47,936 bases of DNA from UBA1731 sp963653155 (GTDB lineage: Bacteria; Verrucomicrobiota; Kiritimatiellia; RFP12; UBA1067), in NCBI GenBank assembly GCA_963653155.1, contig CAVJWR010000008.1, positions 1-47,936 of the forward strand. Reading direction: 5' to 3'. The notes beneath the pieces were generated by a model. That model searched no databases. It was not told where the DNA came from and saw only the letters and a list, made by a program, of their open reading frames with translations. The translations under genes were made by a program, and so were the position numbers. Position 1 is the stretch's first letter. Each line of letters opens with the position of its first letter. Shown one piece after another: positions 26,275 to 35,640 of the stretch.

Positions 26275-27666
26275 ATGGTCTCAAGAAGGAATTTCTTCGG
26301 CAGTGCGTTCGCGGCGGGCCTCGTGGGGTTGCCAGATGTCGGATGCGCTTCCGTTGGCAGTGCCGTAAGCGACAGGATAATGGAGCCGGCGCGTGAAGTG
26401 AAGGTTGCGGGCGAGGCGGACATAGTGGTCGCCGGTGGCGGTCCGGCCGGCATATCGGCGGCAATAGGTGCCGCGAGACAGGGCGCGAAGGTAATCCTCG
26501 TCGAGTCCAAGGGTACGGTGGGCGGCATATGGACAAACGGCCTTTTGGGATGCCTCATAGGCTTCAACTACTCTTCGTTCGACCATGAGATACTTGCCCG
26601 GCTCGACAAGTACCGGGCACGGCGCACACGCAGGCCCGAAAACGATTTCCACTGCTTCATCTACGAGCCGGAGTACATGAAGGTCGTGTGCGAGGAGATG
26701 CTTCAGGAGGCAGGTGTGCGCATCCGGCTCGGCACAAGCGTCGTTGCGGCGGTGAAGGATGCGTCCGGACGGAATCTCCGGGCCGTCATCACGGAATCCA
26801 AGGCAGGGCGGGAGGCCTGGGTGGCGAAGAAATTTGTGGACTGCACGGGCGATGGGGATCTTGCCGCCCTGGCAGGGTGTGGCTTCGACGTTGGCGGTGC
26901 GGATAGGGATTCGTCGGAACAGCCGGCTTCGCTGATCGGGATGTTCATGTTGCCGGATGACACAGGCATACGCAAGTTCATCGGCAACGAGCATACGAAC
27001 TATGATTCGCTGGGCGAGCGCGTGTTTGACGCAAAGGTCGAGTTCCGCAAGGAGCTGGAGAGGCTTGGCATCCATCCATCCTATGGCAACCCTACGATAT
27101 TCCGCGTAAACCGCAACCTCTTCATCATCATGGCGAACCACGAGTACGATGTGCGGGTCGATGACGCGGATGCGATCGGCGAGGCGACGATGCGTGCACG
27201 TAGGGAAGTGGTGGACATGACCGAGGCCTTGGTGAAGGAATCCCAGTTGCATCCCGAGAAGGAAAGCCCATGGCGGGGATTGCGCCTTGTGACGACGGCG
27301 GATCAGATATACCACCGTCGCGCACGGCGCATCCATGGACGCTACACCATGAACGTCGACGACTGCTTTGAGGGTGCGAAGTTCGATGACGCGATTGCCA
27401 CATGCAGCTTTGGCATCGACGTGCATGCCGTCTCAAAGAAGATGAACAAGGTACTTCCGGCCGGCTCTCCTTTCGACAGGCATTCACAGCCGTACCAGAT
27501 ACCGTTCCGGGCCTGTCAGGCCGCAGATCTCGACAACCTCTACATGGCTGGGCGCTGCATCAGCGGAGATTTCTTTACGCAGGCAAGCTACCGCATCACC
27601 GGCACGGCGGTCGCGCTTGGGTATGGGGTGGGCGAACGCATCGGCAAGGCGATCGTTCGCGGTTGA
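26275..27666 (+). CDS. Tat-exported FAD-dependent oxidoreductase (FAD_oxidored family)
   Basis: The N-terminus SRRNFFGSAFAAGLVG is a twin-arginine signal, consistent with a cofactor loaded before export. The dinucleotide-binding fold is clear: DIVVAGGGPAGISAAIGAARQGAKVILVE, followed by GGIWTNGLLG and, later, VDCTGDGDLAALAG. The C-terminus YMAGRCISGDFFTQASYRITGTAVALGYGVG is the second FAD contact typical of this family. The family includes many uncharacterised carbohydrate-locus oxidoreductases; the substrate is unknown, perhaps a sugar or sugar acid given the neighbours. GGAGGG lies before ATG 26275, 18 nt after the DUF4838 gene. It ends the operon begun at 21596. Confidence 0.85.
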   Translation: MVSRRNFFGSAFAAGLVGLPDVGCASVGSAVSDRIMEPAREVKVAGEADIVVAGGGPAGISAAIGAARQGAKVILVESKGTVGGIWTNGLLGCLIGFNYSSFDHEILARLDKYRARRTRRPENDFHCFIYEPEYMKVVCEEMLQEAGVRIRLGTSVVAAVKDASGRNLRAVITESKAGREAWVAKKFVDCTGDGDLAALAGCGFDVGGADRDSSEQPASLIGMFMLPDDTGIRKFIGNEHTNYDSLGERVFDAKVEFRKELERLGIHPSYGNPTIFRVNRNLFIIMANHEYDVRVDDADAIGEATMRARREVVDMTEALVKESQLHPEKESPWRGLRLVTTADQIYHRRARRIHGRYTMNVDDCFEGAKFDDAIATCSFGIDVHAVSKKMNKVLPAGSPFDRHSQPYQIPFRACQAADLDNLYMAGRCISGDFFTQASYRITGTAVALGYGVGERIGKAIVRG

Positions 27667-27717
27667 CGATTCGCATTGCAGCAGAATACATAAGTTGCGT
27701 CATGGATGGGCGGGTGT

Positions 27718-27725
27718 GGTATAAT
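27718..27725 (+). promoter_or_regulatory. extended -10 GGTATAAT, probable leaderless promoter of proC
   Basis: TGTGGTATAAT is followed by exactly 7 nt and ATG 27733, the same geometry as at 14791. TTGCGT at 27695-27700 is a weak -35 candidate with a 19-nt spacer. Confidence 0.75.
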
Positions 27726-27732
27726 TCAACCC

Positions 27733-28539
27733 ATGAATAAGACGCTTGGTTTTTTCGGTGCCGGTAAGATGGCGGAAGGGATTGTGCAGGCGGTCGCGGC
27801 CGCAGGCAAGTTTGACCTCAAGGATGTGGTGATGGCGGAAACGTATCCGCCACGCGCAAAAGAGATGGCGAAGCGATATGGCGTGAAGACCGTATCTGAC
27901 GCTGTGGATGTCGCGGCTTGCGCAAACGCCATATTCCTTGCGGTAAAGCCGCAGGATGTCGCGGCGCTTGCCGCCCGCGTGAAGCCCATGCTCACGTCAA
28001 AGACTCTTGTTGTATCCATTGTGGCGGGCAAATCGCTCTCCACGCTGCGCAAGATGTTCGGGGCGAAAGTGCGTCTTGTCAGGGTGATGCCCAACCTCGC
28101 GTTGCGCGCGAAGGAAGGGATGTGCGCGATATGTCCGGCTAAGAACGCTACGAAGGCCGATGTGCGGCTGGTCTCTTCCATATTGGATGCCGCCGGGCAG
28201 ACCGTTGTGCTGAAGGAACGTGATTTTGATGCAGTGACTGCGCTTTCGGGGTCGGGTCCGGCGTTCTTCGCGTACATGGAAGAGGCGATGGTCGAAGGCG
28301 GCGTGAAGCTTGGCCTCAAGGTTGACGTTGCCCGCAAGCTTGCCGAGCAGACGATGCTTGGCACTGCGGCCTACCTTCGTCAGAGTGGAGCCGATCTTGG
28401 CGAGTTCATCAATGGCGTGGCGACCAAGGGCGGAACGACGGCTGCCGGCATGGATGTGATGCGGGCAAGCGACATGAAGGATGTCGTCGCGAATACCCTC
28501 GCGGCGGCGGCAAGGCGTAGCGCGGAACTCGGCAAATGA
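27733..28539 (+). CDS. proC: pyrroline-5-carboxylate reductase
   Basis: This catalyses the last step of proline synthesis, NAD(P)H-dependent reduction of 1-pyrroline-5-carboxylate, in the cytoplasm. The N-terminal Rossmann motif is FFGAGKMAEGI; AVKPQDV, RVMPNLALRAKEG and ALSGSGPAFFAYMEEA are the standard family blocks, and TKGGTTAAGMDVM near the C-terminus is the P5CR signature. Length (268) is normal. The start is fixed by a -10 that ends 7 nt upstream; an in-frame ATG at 27706 lies upstream of the promoter. It overlaps the following GYF_2 gene by an ATGA junction, so that gene is co-translated. Confidence 0.96.
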   Translation: MNKTLGFFGAGKMAEGIVQAVAAAGKFDLKDVVMAETYPPRAKEMAKRYGVKTVSDAVDVAACANAIFLAVKPQDVAALAARVKPMLTSKTLVVSIVAGKSLSTLRKMFGAKVRLVRVMPNLALRAKEGMCAICPAKNATKADVRLVSSILDAAGQTVVLKERDFDAVTALSGSGPAFFAYMEEAMVEGGVKLGLKVDVARKLAEQTMLGTAAYLRQSGADLGEFINGVATKGGTTAAGMDVMRASDMKDVVANTLAAAARRSAELGK

Positions 28540-29219
28540 GCTGGTATGTCAAGAATGCCGACGGCAAGGTGTTTGGCCCCGTCGATGGCGAAACGCTCCT
28601 TTCGTGGGCCAAGGATGGCCGCGTGGAGCCGTTCGCGGGAATTTCGCAGGATCTGAAGTCATGGAAACTCGCCTCGCTCGAACCGTCCCTTGAAATGGAT
28701 TGGATCGTCGAGAACGAGCCGGGGCAGTTCTATGGCCCTACGCACCGGGCGGTGATAGAAGATCTGAGAAAATCCAATTCTCTATCGGAAAATTGCCGGA
28801 TATACCGGGATGACCATGACGGCGCGTCCGTGAAGGAGATCGCGGCGATCCGCAAGGAAGCGGAAGCGGCGATGGCCGAGCTGAAAGAAGAGGCGGAGCG
28901 TTCGATCGCCGAAATGGAGGCCATGGTCGCCGCCGCCAAGGAGGAGGCTGCAACCCTCCGCAAGCGGGCCGAAGAAGGGGAGTCGAAGGTTGCGGAACTT
29001 GAGGCGACGCTATCCAAGCTCACGGCGAAGAGGCGTCGCGAATGGACGACCGATGTGGTCGAGCCGGAGGTCATCTCCGATGCGCCGCCGGCATCTGTGC
29101 GCGATGTGTTCGCGAATGACCGCTCGAACGCGCTTGCGCGTCTGGAGCGGCAGGCACAGGCCGAACTGGCCAGGATGGGCGCATCGGGCGCGAAGCGATT
29201 CTTCAAGATGAAGCACTGA
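28536..29219 (+). CDS. tandem GYF_2-domain protein with coiled coil
   Basis: Two GYF_2-like units open the protein: WYVKNADGKVFGPVDGETLLSWAKDGRV (residues 3-30) and DWIVENEPGQFYGPTHRAVIEDLRKS (about 53-79). In this family such domains are thought to mediate protein-protein contact. An Ala/Glu-rich coiled coil follows (about 100-170), then a basic C-terminal region ending RFFKMKH. There is no signal peptide or membrane helix, so it should be cytoplasmic. The start overlaps the proC stop. It is a paralogue of the next gene, with the same domain order. Function unknown. Confidence 0.75.
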   Translation: MSWYVKNADGKVFGPVDGETLLSWAKDGRVEPFAGISQDLKSWKLASLEPSLEMDWIVENEPGQFYGPTHRAVIEDLRKSNSLSENCRIYRDDHDGASVKEIAAIRKEAEAAMAELKEEAERSIAEMEAMVAAAKEEAATLRKRAEEGESKVAELEATLSKLTAKRRREWTTDVVEPEVISDAPPASVRDVFANDRSNALARLERQAQAELARMGASGAKRFFKMKH

Positions 29220-29242
29220 AGGGCTAACCGAGGGACCGGGCA

Positions 29243-30607
29243 ATGTCGGACAAATGGTATTTGAGGACGCAGGATGACACTTTCGGGCCAGAGACGAAAG
29301 AACGTCTGATTGAGTGGGCAAGGATGGGGCGCATACAGCCTGGTCAGGATGTGTCTGACGATGGCGAGAATTGGCGCCCAGCCGTAGAGGTGCCTTTCCT
29401 GGACATGCGCTGGGCCATAGACATTGGCGATGGAACCCCCAGGGGGCCTTTCAACAAGCATGCCGCCGATGCCCTCCTTAAAAGCGGACGGCTTCCGCCG
29501 GGGTCGAAGCTCATAGAGGTGGAGCCGGCCTTTGAGGAAGAGGGACAGGAAAGCGTAGAGCCGGAAGTTGCCGCACCTTCGGCGACGGAAGAATCGTCCT
29601 CTGCCCGGGAGTCAGAGGCTGACGCTACCCCTGCGGACAATGTAAGGGTTGTGGAAAAGATCGTAGAGGTTCCTGTAGAGGTGGTCAAAGAGGTCGTGCG
29701 CGAGGTGCCCGTCGAGAAGGTGGTCGAGAAGGAGCGGATCGTGCAGGTTGAGTCCCCGGAACTTCTCGCCAGAGCCGCTGCGCTTGAGACGGAGCTTTCG
29801 GCAGTTCGCGAAGAGGCGGCCACGTTCCGCAAAAAGGCCGAGGAAGGGGCTGCCGAGGTTGCCGCGACACGTGAAGAGGTCGCCGCATTTCGCAAGAGGG
29901 CGGAAGAGGGGGAGGCCCAGGCGGCTGCGGCCAAGCAGGAGACCCTGACGCTTGAGAGTGAAATACGCCGTCTTCCCTCAAATGCGAAGGAGGCCGCCGA
30001 TACGGAGGCTGCGGTATATTGGCTTCTGCGGGGCGAGGCAGACGACCTCATGAAGGTGCTTGAGGCTGAGAAGGCCGAGGCGGAGGCCGCGCAGAGGCGG
30101 TGGCGCGAACGTTCGGAGCGGCTGGCGGCAAGGCGGGTGGAGATACTGAAGCTGATCGGCGACGATGCCCAGGACATGAAGAACAGGGCACTTCGCGCCA
30201 ATCCGGCGGATCCACGGACTGTTCAGCTTAGGCAGGAACTTGATGCGCTTCGCCTCGTCGCGGAGAGGTCTGCGTACGAGAGTGGCCAGCGGATCAAGGA
30301 TCTCACGCGTGAACTGAATGAGAAGCGAACGGAGGCGGATCGCCTTTCGGCCCAAGTGATGGATGTGAAGCGGCTTCAGGATCAAATACAGAGGCTGCGT
30401 GAGATGCTTCAGGACCGGGAACGCGAGCTGATTGCCGAGCGGCAGGCGAATGAGGAGCTTCGCAGGAATGCGGAGTCCGCCCAGCAGGCCCTTCTCAAGC
30501 GGCTATCGGAGCTTGAGGGCGGACTGCGCGGCAATGGTGGCCTCGGACACTCGCAGGATTCCTCGCATTCGTCCCGCTTCCCGATATGGATGAAGCTGAA
30601 GAAGTGA
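29243..30607 (+). CDS. tandem GYF_2-domain protein with long coiled coil
   Basis: Residues 4-32 (KWYLRTQDDTFGPETKERLIEWARMGRI) and 55-85 (RWAIDIGDGTPRGPFNKHAADALLKSG) are GYF_2-like repeats, as in the gene upstream. An acidic low-complexity stretch leads to a valine-glutamate heptad run (VEKIVEVPVEVVKEVVREV) and then a coiled coil of about 250 residues. The C-terminal part after about 430 is short and disordered. It looks like a cytoplasmic scaffold or filament-type protein. It lies 23 nt after its paralogue and only 4 nt from the convergent lptD gene. Function unknown. Confidence 0.72.
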   Translation: MSDKWYLRTQDDTFGPETKERLIEWARMGRIQPGQDVSDDGENWRPAVEVPFLDMRWAIDIGDGTPRGPFNKHAADALLKSGRLPPGSKLIEVEPAFEEEGQESVEPEVAAPSATEESSSARESEADATPADNVRVVEKIVEVPVEVVKEVVREVPVEKVVEKERIVQVESPELLARAAALETELSAVREEAATFRKKAEEGAAEVAATREEVAAFRKRAEEGEAQAAAAKQETLTLESEIRRLPSNAKEAADTEAAVYWLLRGEADDLMKVLEAEKAEAEAAQRRWRERSERLAARRVEILKLIGDDAQDMKNRALRANPADPRTVQLRQELDALRLVAERSAYESGQRIKDLTRELNEKRTEADRLSAQVMDVKRLQDQIQRLREMLQDRERELIAERQANEELRRNAESAQQALLKRLSELEGGLRGNGGLGHSQDSSHSSRFPIWMKLKK

Positions 30608-30611
30608 CGGC

Positions 30612-32822
30612 TTAGAACTTTGCGAGGTCGAGCATCGAGCTTGCGCCAAGCGTCCGCAGGTATATCGCGAATCCGAAGTTGAAGTCGCTCCTGAGCTTCG
30701 AACCGTCCACTCGATACACGCTGTTTTCGTAGTCGAATGAGAACCGGAAGCCAAGGCAGTCGGTAAGGAAGTCAAACCACACGCCTGTTTCGTCCAGTTC
30801 GTTGCATCGCGCGTCCCACCTGATGAATGGCGACCACGCGAACCAATCGCAGACCTTGTGTTCGAAGCTGGCCCTGATTATGTTGGAGTACTGGTAGTTC
30901 CACCTGTCGTATTCAGAGGGAAGGTATTCCCATATGCGGTGGTCGCGTCCGATGTATCCAATGCTCCATGAGAAGTCCTGCGTGAGGCGATGCTCAAGAT
31001 TCCAGTCCGCATAGGCAACCTTCTCGCCATCGACGTCGTATTCTGTCCTTGAAGAGAGCGTGATCCTGTTCGATGGCCTGAATCTGATGATCGCGCCCGG
31101 CACTACGCAGTCATGGCGATTGTAGAATCCGTCTTTCTGGTCCTTGGGATATCCTGCATACGTGCCTCTCTTTATGTAGTCCTCATCCAGGAACGGCACG
31201 GCGGCATAGATGTCGGTCTCAAGCACCGGGCGCGTATTCCCGTTCTCGTCGGCCCTGCGGAGATAGTTGCGGATGCCGGGCCTTATGCCGTGCCAGTTGT
31301 ACGGGAGGCCACGTCCCTCGAATCCGAATTGGTCGAGCCAATCGACGGAACCATCGTAGTTGTCGAAGATGTAGTTGCGGTTCTTCTTCCCGCTCCCGTA
31401 GTTTACGTCCTGAAACGAGTAGTCGATGTATGGCTCGAAGATGTGCTGCCACTCGTTGTTTAGCCATGCCTGGGCACGCGCCGATGCGGTCACGCCAACT
31501 TCGGCGATGCCGCGATACATTGCGTCGCCGGAGGCGTTGAGGTAATTGCTGTCGGGATCGCCAGAATCGCTCCACCATGTGGCGCGGTATCCGGCGCGTG
31601 GGACTATGGAGAGGACGTCATAGACCATGAACGGCAGCGTGACCCTGTGGCTTGAATCCGCACGGAACGCCTGATAGTCTGCGCCGCGTCCCGTAAGCCC
31701 CAGGTACGGCGCATAGCGGAACATCGGGTCTGTAGCTCCGTATTTCGCGTACTGGCGGTTCAGGTAGCCCGCCCGCGTCTGAGACTCGTAGTTGACTGGG
31801 AGGCCGAAGAGCGGTTGCGGCTCGATCGACAGCCACGCTTCAGGAAGCCGAGCCACGCCGGCATAGAAATCGTTGATGGGGCCGGATACCGATGCGCCTG
31901 CCGCCCAGAGGTTTTCACGGTGTTCGTACCAGGCTTCATTTACCGGGATCGTCTCGTGGCGGTTCTCCATTCTCGCGAAGTCGCGGAGATAGTGGGAGTC
32001 TGAAAGATATTGCGCCTTGACGTTCAATGCATCCCTTTCGGTGAAGTCCGAACGGTGCTCAAGGATTATGCGATAGCGTTCTCGGTCGACGTTGCTGCCC
32101 CAGTTCTGGTAGTTGTAGCGCCTCGAATCTCCCCAGTGACGGTCGTAGCGGTCGTAATCCTCGTCCCAGGCGTAGAACCCCTTGATCTTGCCTTTGCCGT
32201 AGTCACCCAGACGCCAGCGAATCGTCTGCCCCAATTCGACTCCGTTCTTCTGGCGCCAGTTGAAGTAGGTGCTTCCGCCGAGACCGAGGGTGCTGCGTCC
32301 GCCTTCGTTCCAGATGTCGTAGACATAGCCTGAAAGGAAGAAGCATCCCCACCTGTGCGTATAGCCGGGCAGGAAGCGGAAACCGTAGTTCGTGTTCAGG
32401 GGATAGTACATCCAAGGAAGCCAGAACACGGGTATGTCTTCAAGGTACAGCCACGTGTTCTTTGCGGTGATGGCCTTGTCCGTCTCGTACGTGAATGTTC
32501 CGGTGAGTTTCCAGTGCAGGTCGTCCACGCTGTTCGAGCAGGTGGTGAGCATTGCGCCGTCACCGAAGTAGTAGGTGCCGTCGACGCTTCTCGTAAGCTC
32601 CTTCGTGAAGAACCGGTAGTCGCCAGATTGGGCCTTGATATCGCCGGTGGCCTTCATTTCGCCGGTCTTCCGGCTCGCGGCGAGGGTGCCGCCAGAGAAG
32701 GTGAGTTCCCCGAACTTCCCCTTCGGCTGAGGCTCCGGGAGATCGTCCAGAAATTGCGCCTGCAGCGACGATGTTGCCGTTGCAAGCACGGTGATGGCTA
32801 CGGAGAGGATGCGCCTATGCAT
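30612..32822 (-). CDS. lptD: LPS-assembly outer-membrane protein LptD
   Basis: LptD inserts lipopolysaccharide into the outer leaflet of the outer membrane, with LptE. The signal peptide ends about SSLQAQ. A short OstA/LptA-like jellyroll (about residues 35-125: LTFSGGTLAASRKTGEMKATGDIKAQSGDY) precedes the LptD hallmark YLEDIPVFWLPWMYYPLNTNYGFRFLPGY. The rest is a long amphipathic beta-strand barrel rich in aromatic and acidic residues. The N-terminal jellyroll is shorter than in Escherichia coli. The last strand ends on a Phe (MLDLAKF), typical of barrel proteins. The ATG overlaps the rng stop by 8 nt, so it is the last gene of the rod-shape operon. Family membership is firm; individual LPS-contact residues cannot be read. 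Confidence 0.83.
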   Translation of the reverse strand: MHRRILSVAITVLATATSSLQAQFLDDLPEPQPKGKFGELTFSGGTLAASRKTGEMKATGDIKAQSGDYRFFTKELTRSVDGTYYFGDGAMLTTCSNSVDDLHWKLTGTFTYETDKAITAKNTWLYLEDIPVFWLPWMYYPLNTNYGFRFLPGYTHRWGCFFLSGYVYDIWNEGGRSTLGLGGSTYFNWRQKNGVELGQTIRWRLGDYGKGKIKGFYAWDEDYDRYDRHWGDSRRYNYQNWGSNVDRERYRIILEHRSDFTERDALNVKAQYLSDSHYLRDFARMENRHETIPVNEAWYEHRENLWAAGASVSGPINDFYAGVARLPEAWLSIEPQPLFGLPVNYESQTRAGYLNRQYAKYGATDPMFRYAPYLGLTGRGADYQAFRADSSHRVTLPFMVYDVLSIVPRAGYRATWWSDSGDPDSNYLNASGDAMYRGIAEVGVTASARAQAWLNNEWQHIFEPYIDYSFQDVNYGSGKKNRNYIFDNYDGSVDWLDQFGFEGRGLPYNWHGIRPGIRNYLRRADENGNTRPVLETDIYAAVPFLDEDYIKRGTYAGYPKDQKDGFYNRHDCVVPGAIIRFRPSNRITLSSRTEYDVDGEKVAYADWNLEHRLTQDFSWSIGYIGRDHRIWEYLPSEYDRWNYQYSNIIRASFEHKVCDWFAWSPFIRWDARCNELDETGVWFDFLTDCLGFRFSFDYENSVYRVDGSKLRSDFNFGFAIYLRTLGASSMLDLAKF

Positions 32823-34452
32823 TTCTGTTTCCTTTGGAAGAGTAGAGAACCTTGCCGGACTCGGAGTCGAGGATGGCGAATGATTCGGGATGTCTGTGAA
32901 GTTCCGATACGAACGTCAGCTTTGTGTTGAAGGATGCCTGCAGTTCCGCGAGGATCTGGGAGTCTTCGGTGCGAAGGCGCTGGAACACCGCCGGTGCGAT
33001 CAGTATCTTCGGCACGAATGGCCTCTTTTCGGCATCGGCGCGCTTTAGGAGGGCGGTGAGCTGCCTTTGCAGCTCAATGGATATCGCGAGCGGCGATTTC
33101 ACTAGCCCATGCCCATTGCATACCGGGCATGTGGACGTGAGCATGGACAGCAGCGACTCCTCCTGGCGCTGGCGCGACATTTCGAGCAGTCCGAGTTCGG
33201 ATATCGACAGCACGTTCGTCCTGGCGCGATCGCGTTTGAGGGCCGTCTTCAGGGCCTTCTCGACCTGTTTCTGGTGCTTGCGGCTCTTCATGTCGATGAG
33301 GTCAAGGACCACAAGGCCTCCGATGTTCCTGAGGCGCAGCTGGCGGGCGACTTCCTCCACCGCCTCAAGGTTCACTTCGAGTATGGCATCCTCTTGCGAA
33401 CCCTTGCCCTCCTTGCTCTTGTGGTGGCCGGTGTTGACGTCCACGGCGATAAGCGCCTCGGTCTCGTCGATCACAAGGTATCCGCCGCTCTTGAGCGGGA
33501 CTTGCCGCCTGAAGGCCTCGTCGAGCTGCCGGGCGATGCCGTAGTGGTCGAAGATGTTCTTCACCCCGTCGTAGTGCTTCAGCTTCTTCTGTGCGCGGCG
33601 CGATATCTTTGAGGTTAGGGCCTTCATCTGTTCGTACGACTTCTCGTCGTCGATGACCACGGCGTCGATATCCTCCGTGAGCCAGTCGCGCACCACGCGC
33701 TCAACGAGATCCGGCTCCTGGTATACGCAGCAGGGGGTGCGCAGGTTGCGGACGTTCCCCTTGAGCTCGTTCCACGATTCCAGCAGGTTGCGCAGGTCGC
33801 GCGCGAATGCCTTGGGGCTGGCTCCGGCACCGGCTGTGCGTACGATTACACCAACATCATCGGGCAGAAGCAACCGGTCGAGTATCTTCTTGAGCCGATT
33901 CCGTTCGGCGGCATCGCCGATCTTCCTCGAAACTCCGCGAATCTTCTCTCCGGGCATCATAACGAGGTAGCGGCCAGGTATCGAGAGGTTTGCTGTGACT
34001 CGCGGCCCCTTGGTGGATATCGGCCCCTTGGTTACCTGCACGATTATCTCTGATCCCTTGGGGAATCTCTTCTCTATGTCTTCGTTGGAGAGCTTCGGCT
34101 GGCGGCCCTTGCCGCGCTTCCCGGATTTGCCATCCCTTTTCGAGCCTTTCTGGGCTTCGTCGTCATCGTCGAGGAAGGCATCTACGTCGGGTGACATGTC
34201 CCAGTAGTGCAGAAACGCATTCTTCGACAGGCCTATGTCCACGAATGCCGCCTGAAGGTCGTGCTCAAGATTCTGTATGCGGCCCTTGAACACGGAACCG
34301 ACGAGGCGTTCCTCCTCCGGGTGCTCCACCAGGTACTCTTCAAGCCGTCCATTCTCCACAACGGCAACGCGAGTCTCCAGCTTTTCGACGTTTACGATTA
34401 TCTCCCGCTTGAACTTTGGCTTGCGGAACCAGTTTATGATCTTCTCCAGCAT
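32815..34452 (-). CDS. rng: ribonuclease G/E
   Basis: This is an endoribonuclease for rRNA maturation and mRNA turnover. The N-terminal S1 domain has LVGSVFKGRIQNLEHDLQAAFVDIG and KNAFLHYWDM, with an acidic/basic insert (about 92-120) inside it. The catalytic domain contains the magnesium ligands in AVDVNTG (Asp near 338) and VVLDLIDM (near 382), and the zinc-link motif CPVCNGHG near 442. Length 545 without a long C-terminal scaffold is the RNase G form. GAGGAAA precedes the ATG, 8 nt after rodA. It also overlaps lptD by 8 nt. Confidence 0.93.
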   Translation of the reverse strand: MLEKIINWFRKPKFKREIIVNVEKLETRVAVVENGRLEEYLVEHPEEERLVGSVFKGRIQNLEHDLQAAFVDIGLSKNAFLHYWDMSPDVDAFLDDDDEAQKGSKRDGKSGKRGKGRQPKLSNEDIEKRFPKGSEIIVQVTKGPISTKGPRVTANLSIPGRYLVMMPGEKIRGVSRKIGDAAERNRLKKILDRLLLPDDVGVIVRTAGAGASPKAFARDLRNLLESWNELKGNVRNLRTPCCVYQEPDLVERVVRDWLTEDIDAVVIDDEKSYEQMKALTSKISRRAQKKLKHYDGVKNIFDHYGIARQLDEAFRRQVPLKSGGYLVIDETEALIAVDVNTGHHKSKEGKGSQEDAILEVNLEAVEEVARQLRLRNIGGLVVLDLIDMKSRKHQKQVEKALKTALKRDRARTNVLSISELGLLEMSRQRQEESLLSMLTSTCPVCNGHGLVKSPLAISIELQRQLTALLKRADAEKRPFVPKILIAPAVFQRLRTEDSQILAELQASFNTKLTFVSELHRHPESFAILDSESGKVLYSSKGNRNA

Positions 34453-34460
34453 TGATTTCC

Positions 34461-35615
34461 TCAGGTTTCTTCTTCCTCCCTGTGAAGGGATACGGATTGG
34501 ACGATTCCAAGGGCGGCCAGGAGTACCACGAGGAACGTCTTCCCTGCGCTAATGAATGGCAGCGGAAGTCCCGTGATCGGCATTAGGCCAATGGACATCG
34601 CGATGTTTATGTATACGTGAACGAAAATGAGCGTCATTACCCCTATGGCCACGAGCCGTCCCCGGTCGTCGGCGGATCGCAGCGCAATCCACATCCCGGA
34701 GAGAAGCATCGCCAGAAAGAGGGCGAGTACGGTCGATGCTCCGATGAATCCGGCCTCTTCGGCCAAAACGCTGAATATGAAGTCATTCATGGATACGCTG
34801 GGCGGCAGGTATCCGAGGAACTTCTGCTCGCCCTTGCCTATGCCTTTCCCGGAGAGGGAGCCGGAGCCGATGGATATCTTTGCCTGTTTGAGGTTCCATC
34901 CCCCGCCGTACGGGTCGGCCTCTGGGTCGAGGAACGTCTTCAGCCGCTGGACCTGATGTTCCTTCAGCGGAATGTACCTGTAGATCTTGTCCCGCTTCTC
35001 AAGGTCTTCCGTTGTCTCTGCGACGTTTACCGCAGTGAGGACCAGTCCGGCGGCGATCAGTCCGGTGGCGAGCAGCGGAATCAGCACCTTCAGGCACACC
35101 CTTGCGCAGATGAGCATCGTCAATGTCGCGGGTACGAGCACCAGTGCGGTGCCGAGGTCAGGCTCGGCAAGGATCAGCAATGCCGGAACCACAATTATCC
35201 CAAGGCCCAAGGCGAGTCCCTTCAGGCCGGATGCCGGCTTGGCCCTTCCGAAGATGTTGGCGATCATGAGTATCACCGCAGGCTTTGCGACTTCGCTCGG
35301 CTGGAAGAACCAGAGCCAGCGTTTCCCTCCGTACACCTTTTCTCCGAAGGCGAGTACCGCCACGAGCAGGATCAGCGATACGAGGAAGCATGGCGTTGAA
35401 CACAGGTCGAGTATCTTGCGGTAGTCTATGAACGCGAGGACAAAGTACAGGATAAGCCCGAATAGCGCAGTCGCCGCATGCACTCTCCATGCATCCTGCA
35501 GGGACGCGATGGTGCGGGCTGCGCCCGCTGAGCGTATGAACACTACGCCAATGGCGGCAAGCGCGACCATTGACAGGAACATGATCCAGTTGAACCGCAG
35601 GAGTTTCTTCAGCAT
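34461..35615 (-). CDS. rodA: rod-shape-determining SEDS glycosyltransferase RodA
   Basis: RodA polymerises lipid II during cell elongation with PBP2. The sequence has about ten membrane helices from FNWIMFLSMVALAAIGVVF to the C-terminus, and SEDS blocks such as KRWLWFFQPSEVAKPAVILM, AEPDLGTALVLVPATL and the loop SGSLSGKGIGKGEQKFLGYLPPSVSMNDFIFSVLAEEAGFIG. The ATG at 35615 was chosen because the region upstream in frame is out of family and lies inside mrdA; AGAGAGGAT precedes it. 384 residues is normal. mrdA lies 25 nt upstream. Confidence 0.94.
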   Translation of the reverse strand: MLKKLLRFNWIMFLSMVALAAIGVVFIRSAGAARTIASLQDAWRVHAATALFGLILYFVLAFIDYRKILDLCSTPCFLVSLILLVAVLAFGEKVYGGKRWLWFFQPSEVAKPAVILMIANIFGRAKPASGLKGLALGLGIIVVPALLILAEPDLGTALVLVPATLTMLICARVCLKVLIPLLATGLIAAGLVLTAVNVAETTEDLEKRDKIYRYIPLKEHQVQRLKTFLDPEADPYGGGWNLKQAKISIGSGSLSGKGIGKGEQKFLGYLPPSVSMNDFIFSVLAEEAGFIGASTVLALFLAMLLSGMWIALRSADDRGRLVAIGVMTLIFVHVYINIAMSIGLMPITGLPLPFISAGKTFLVVLLAALGIVQSVSLHREEEET

Positions 35616-35640
35616 TGGCACGTATCCTCTCTTGCGACCG

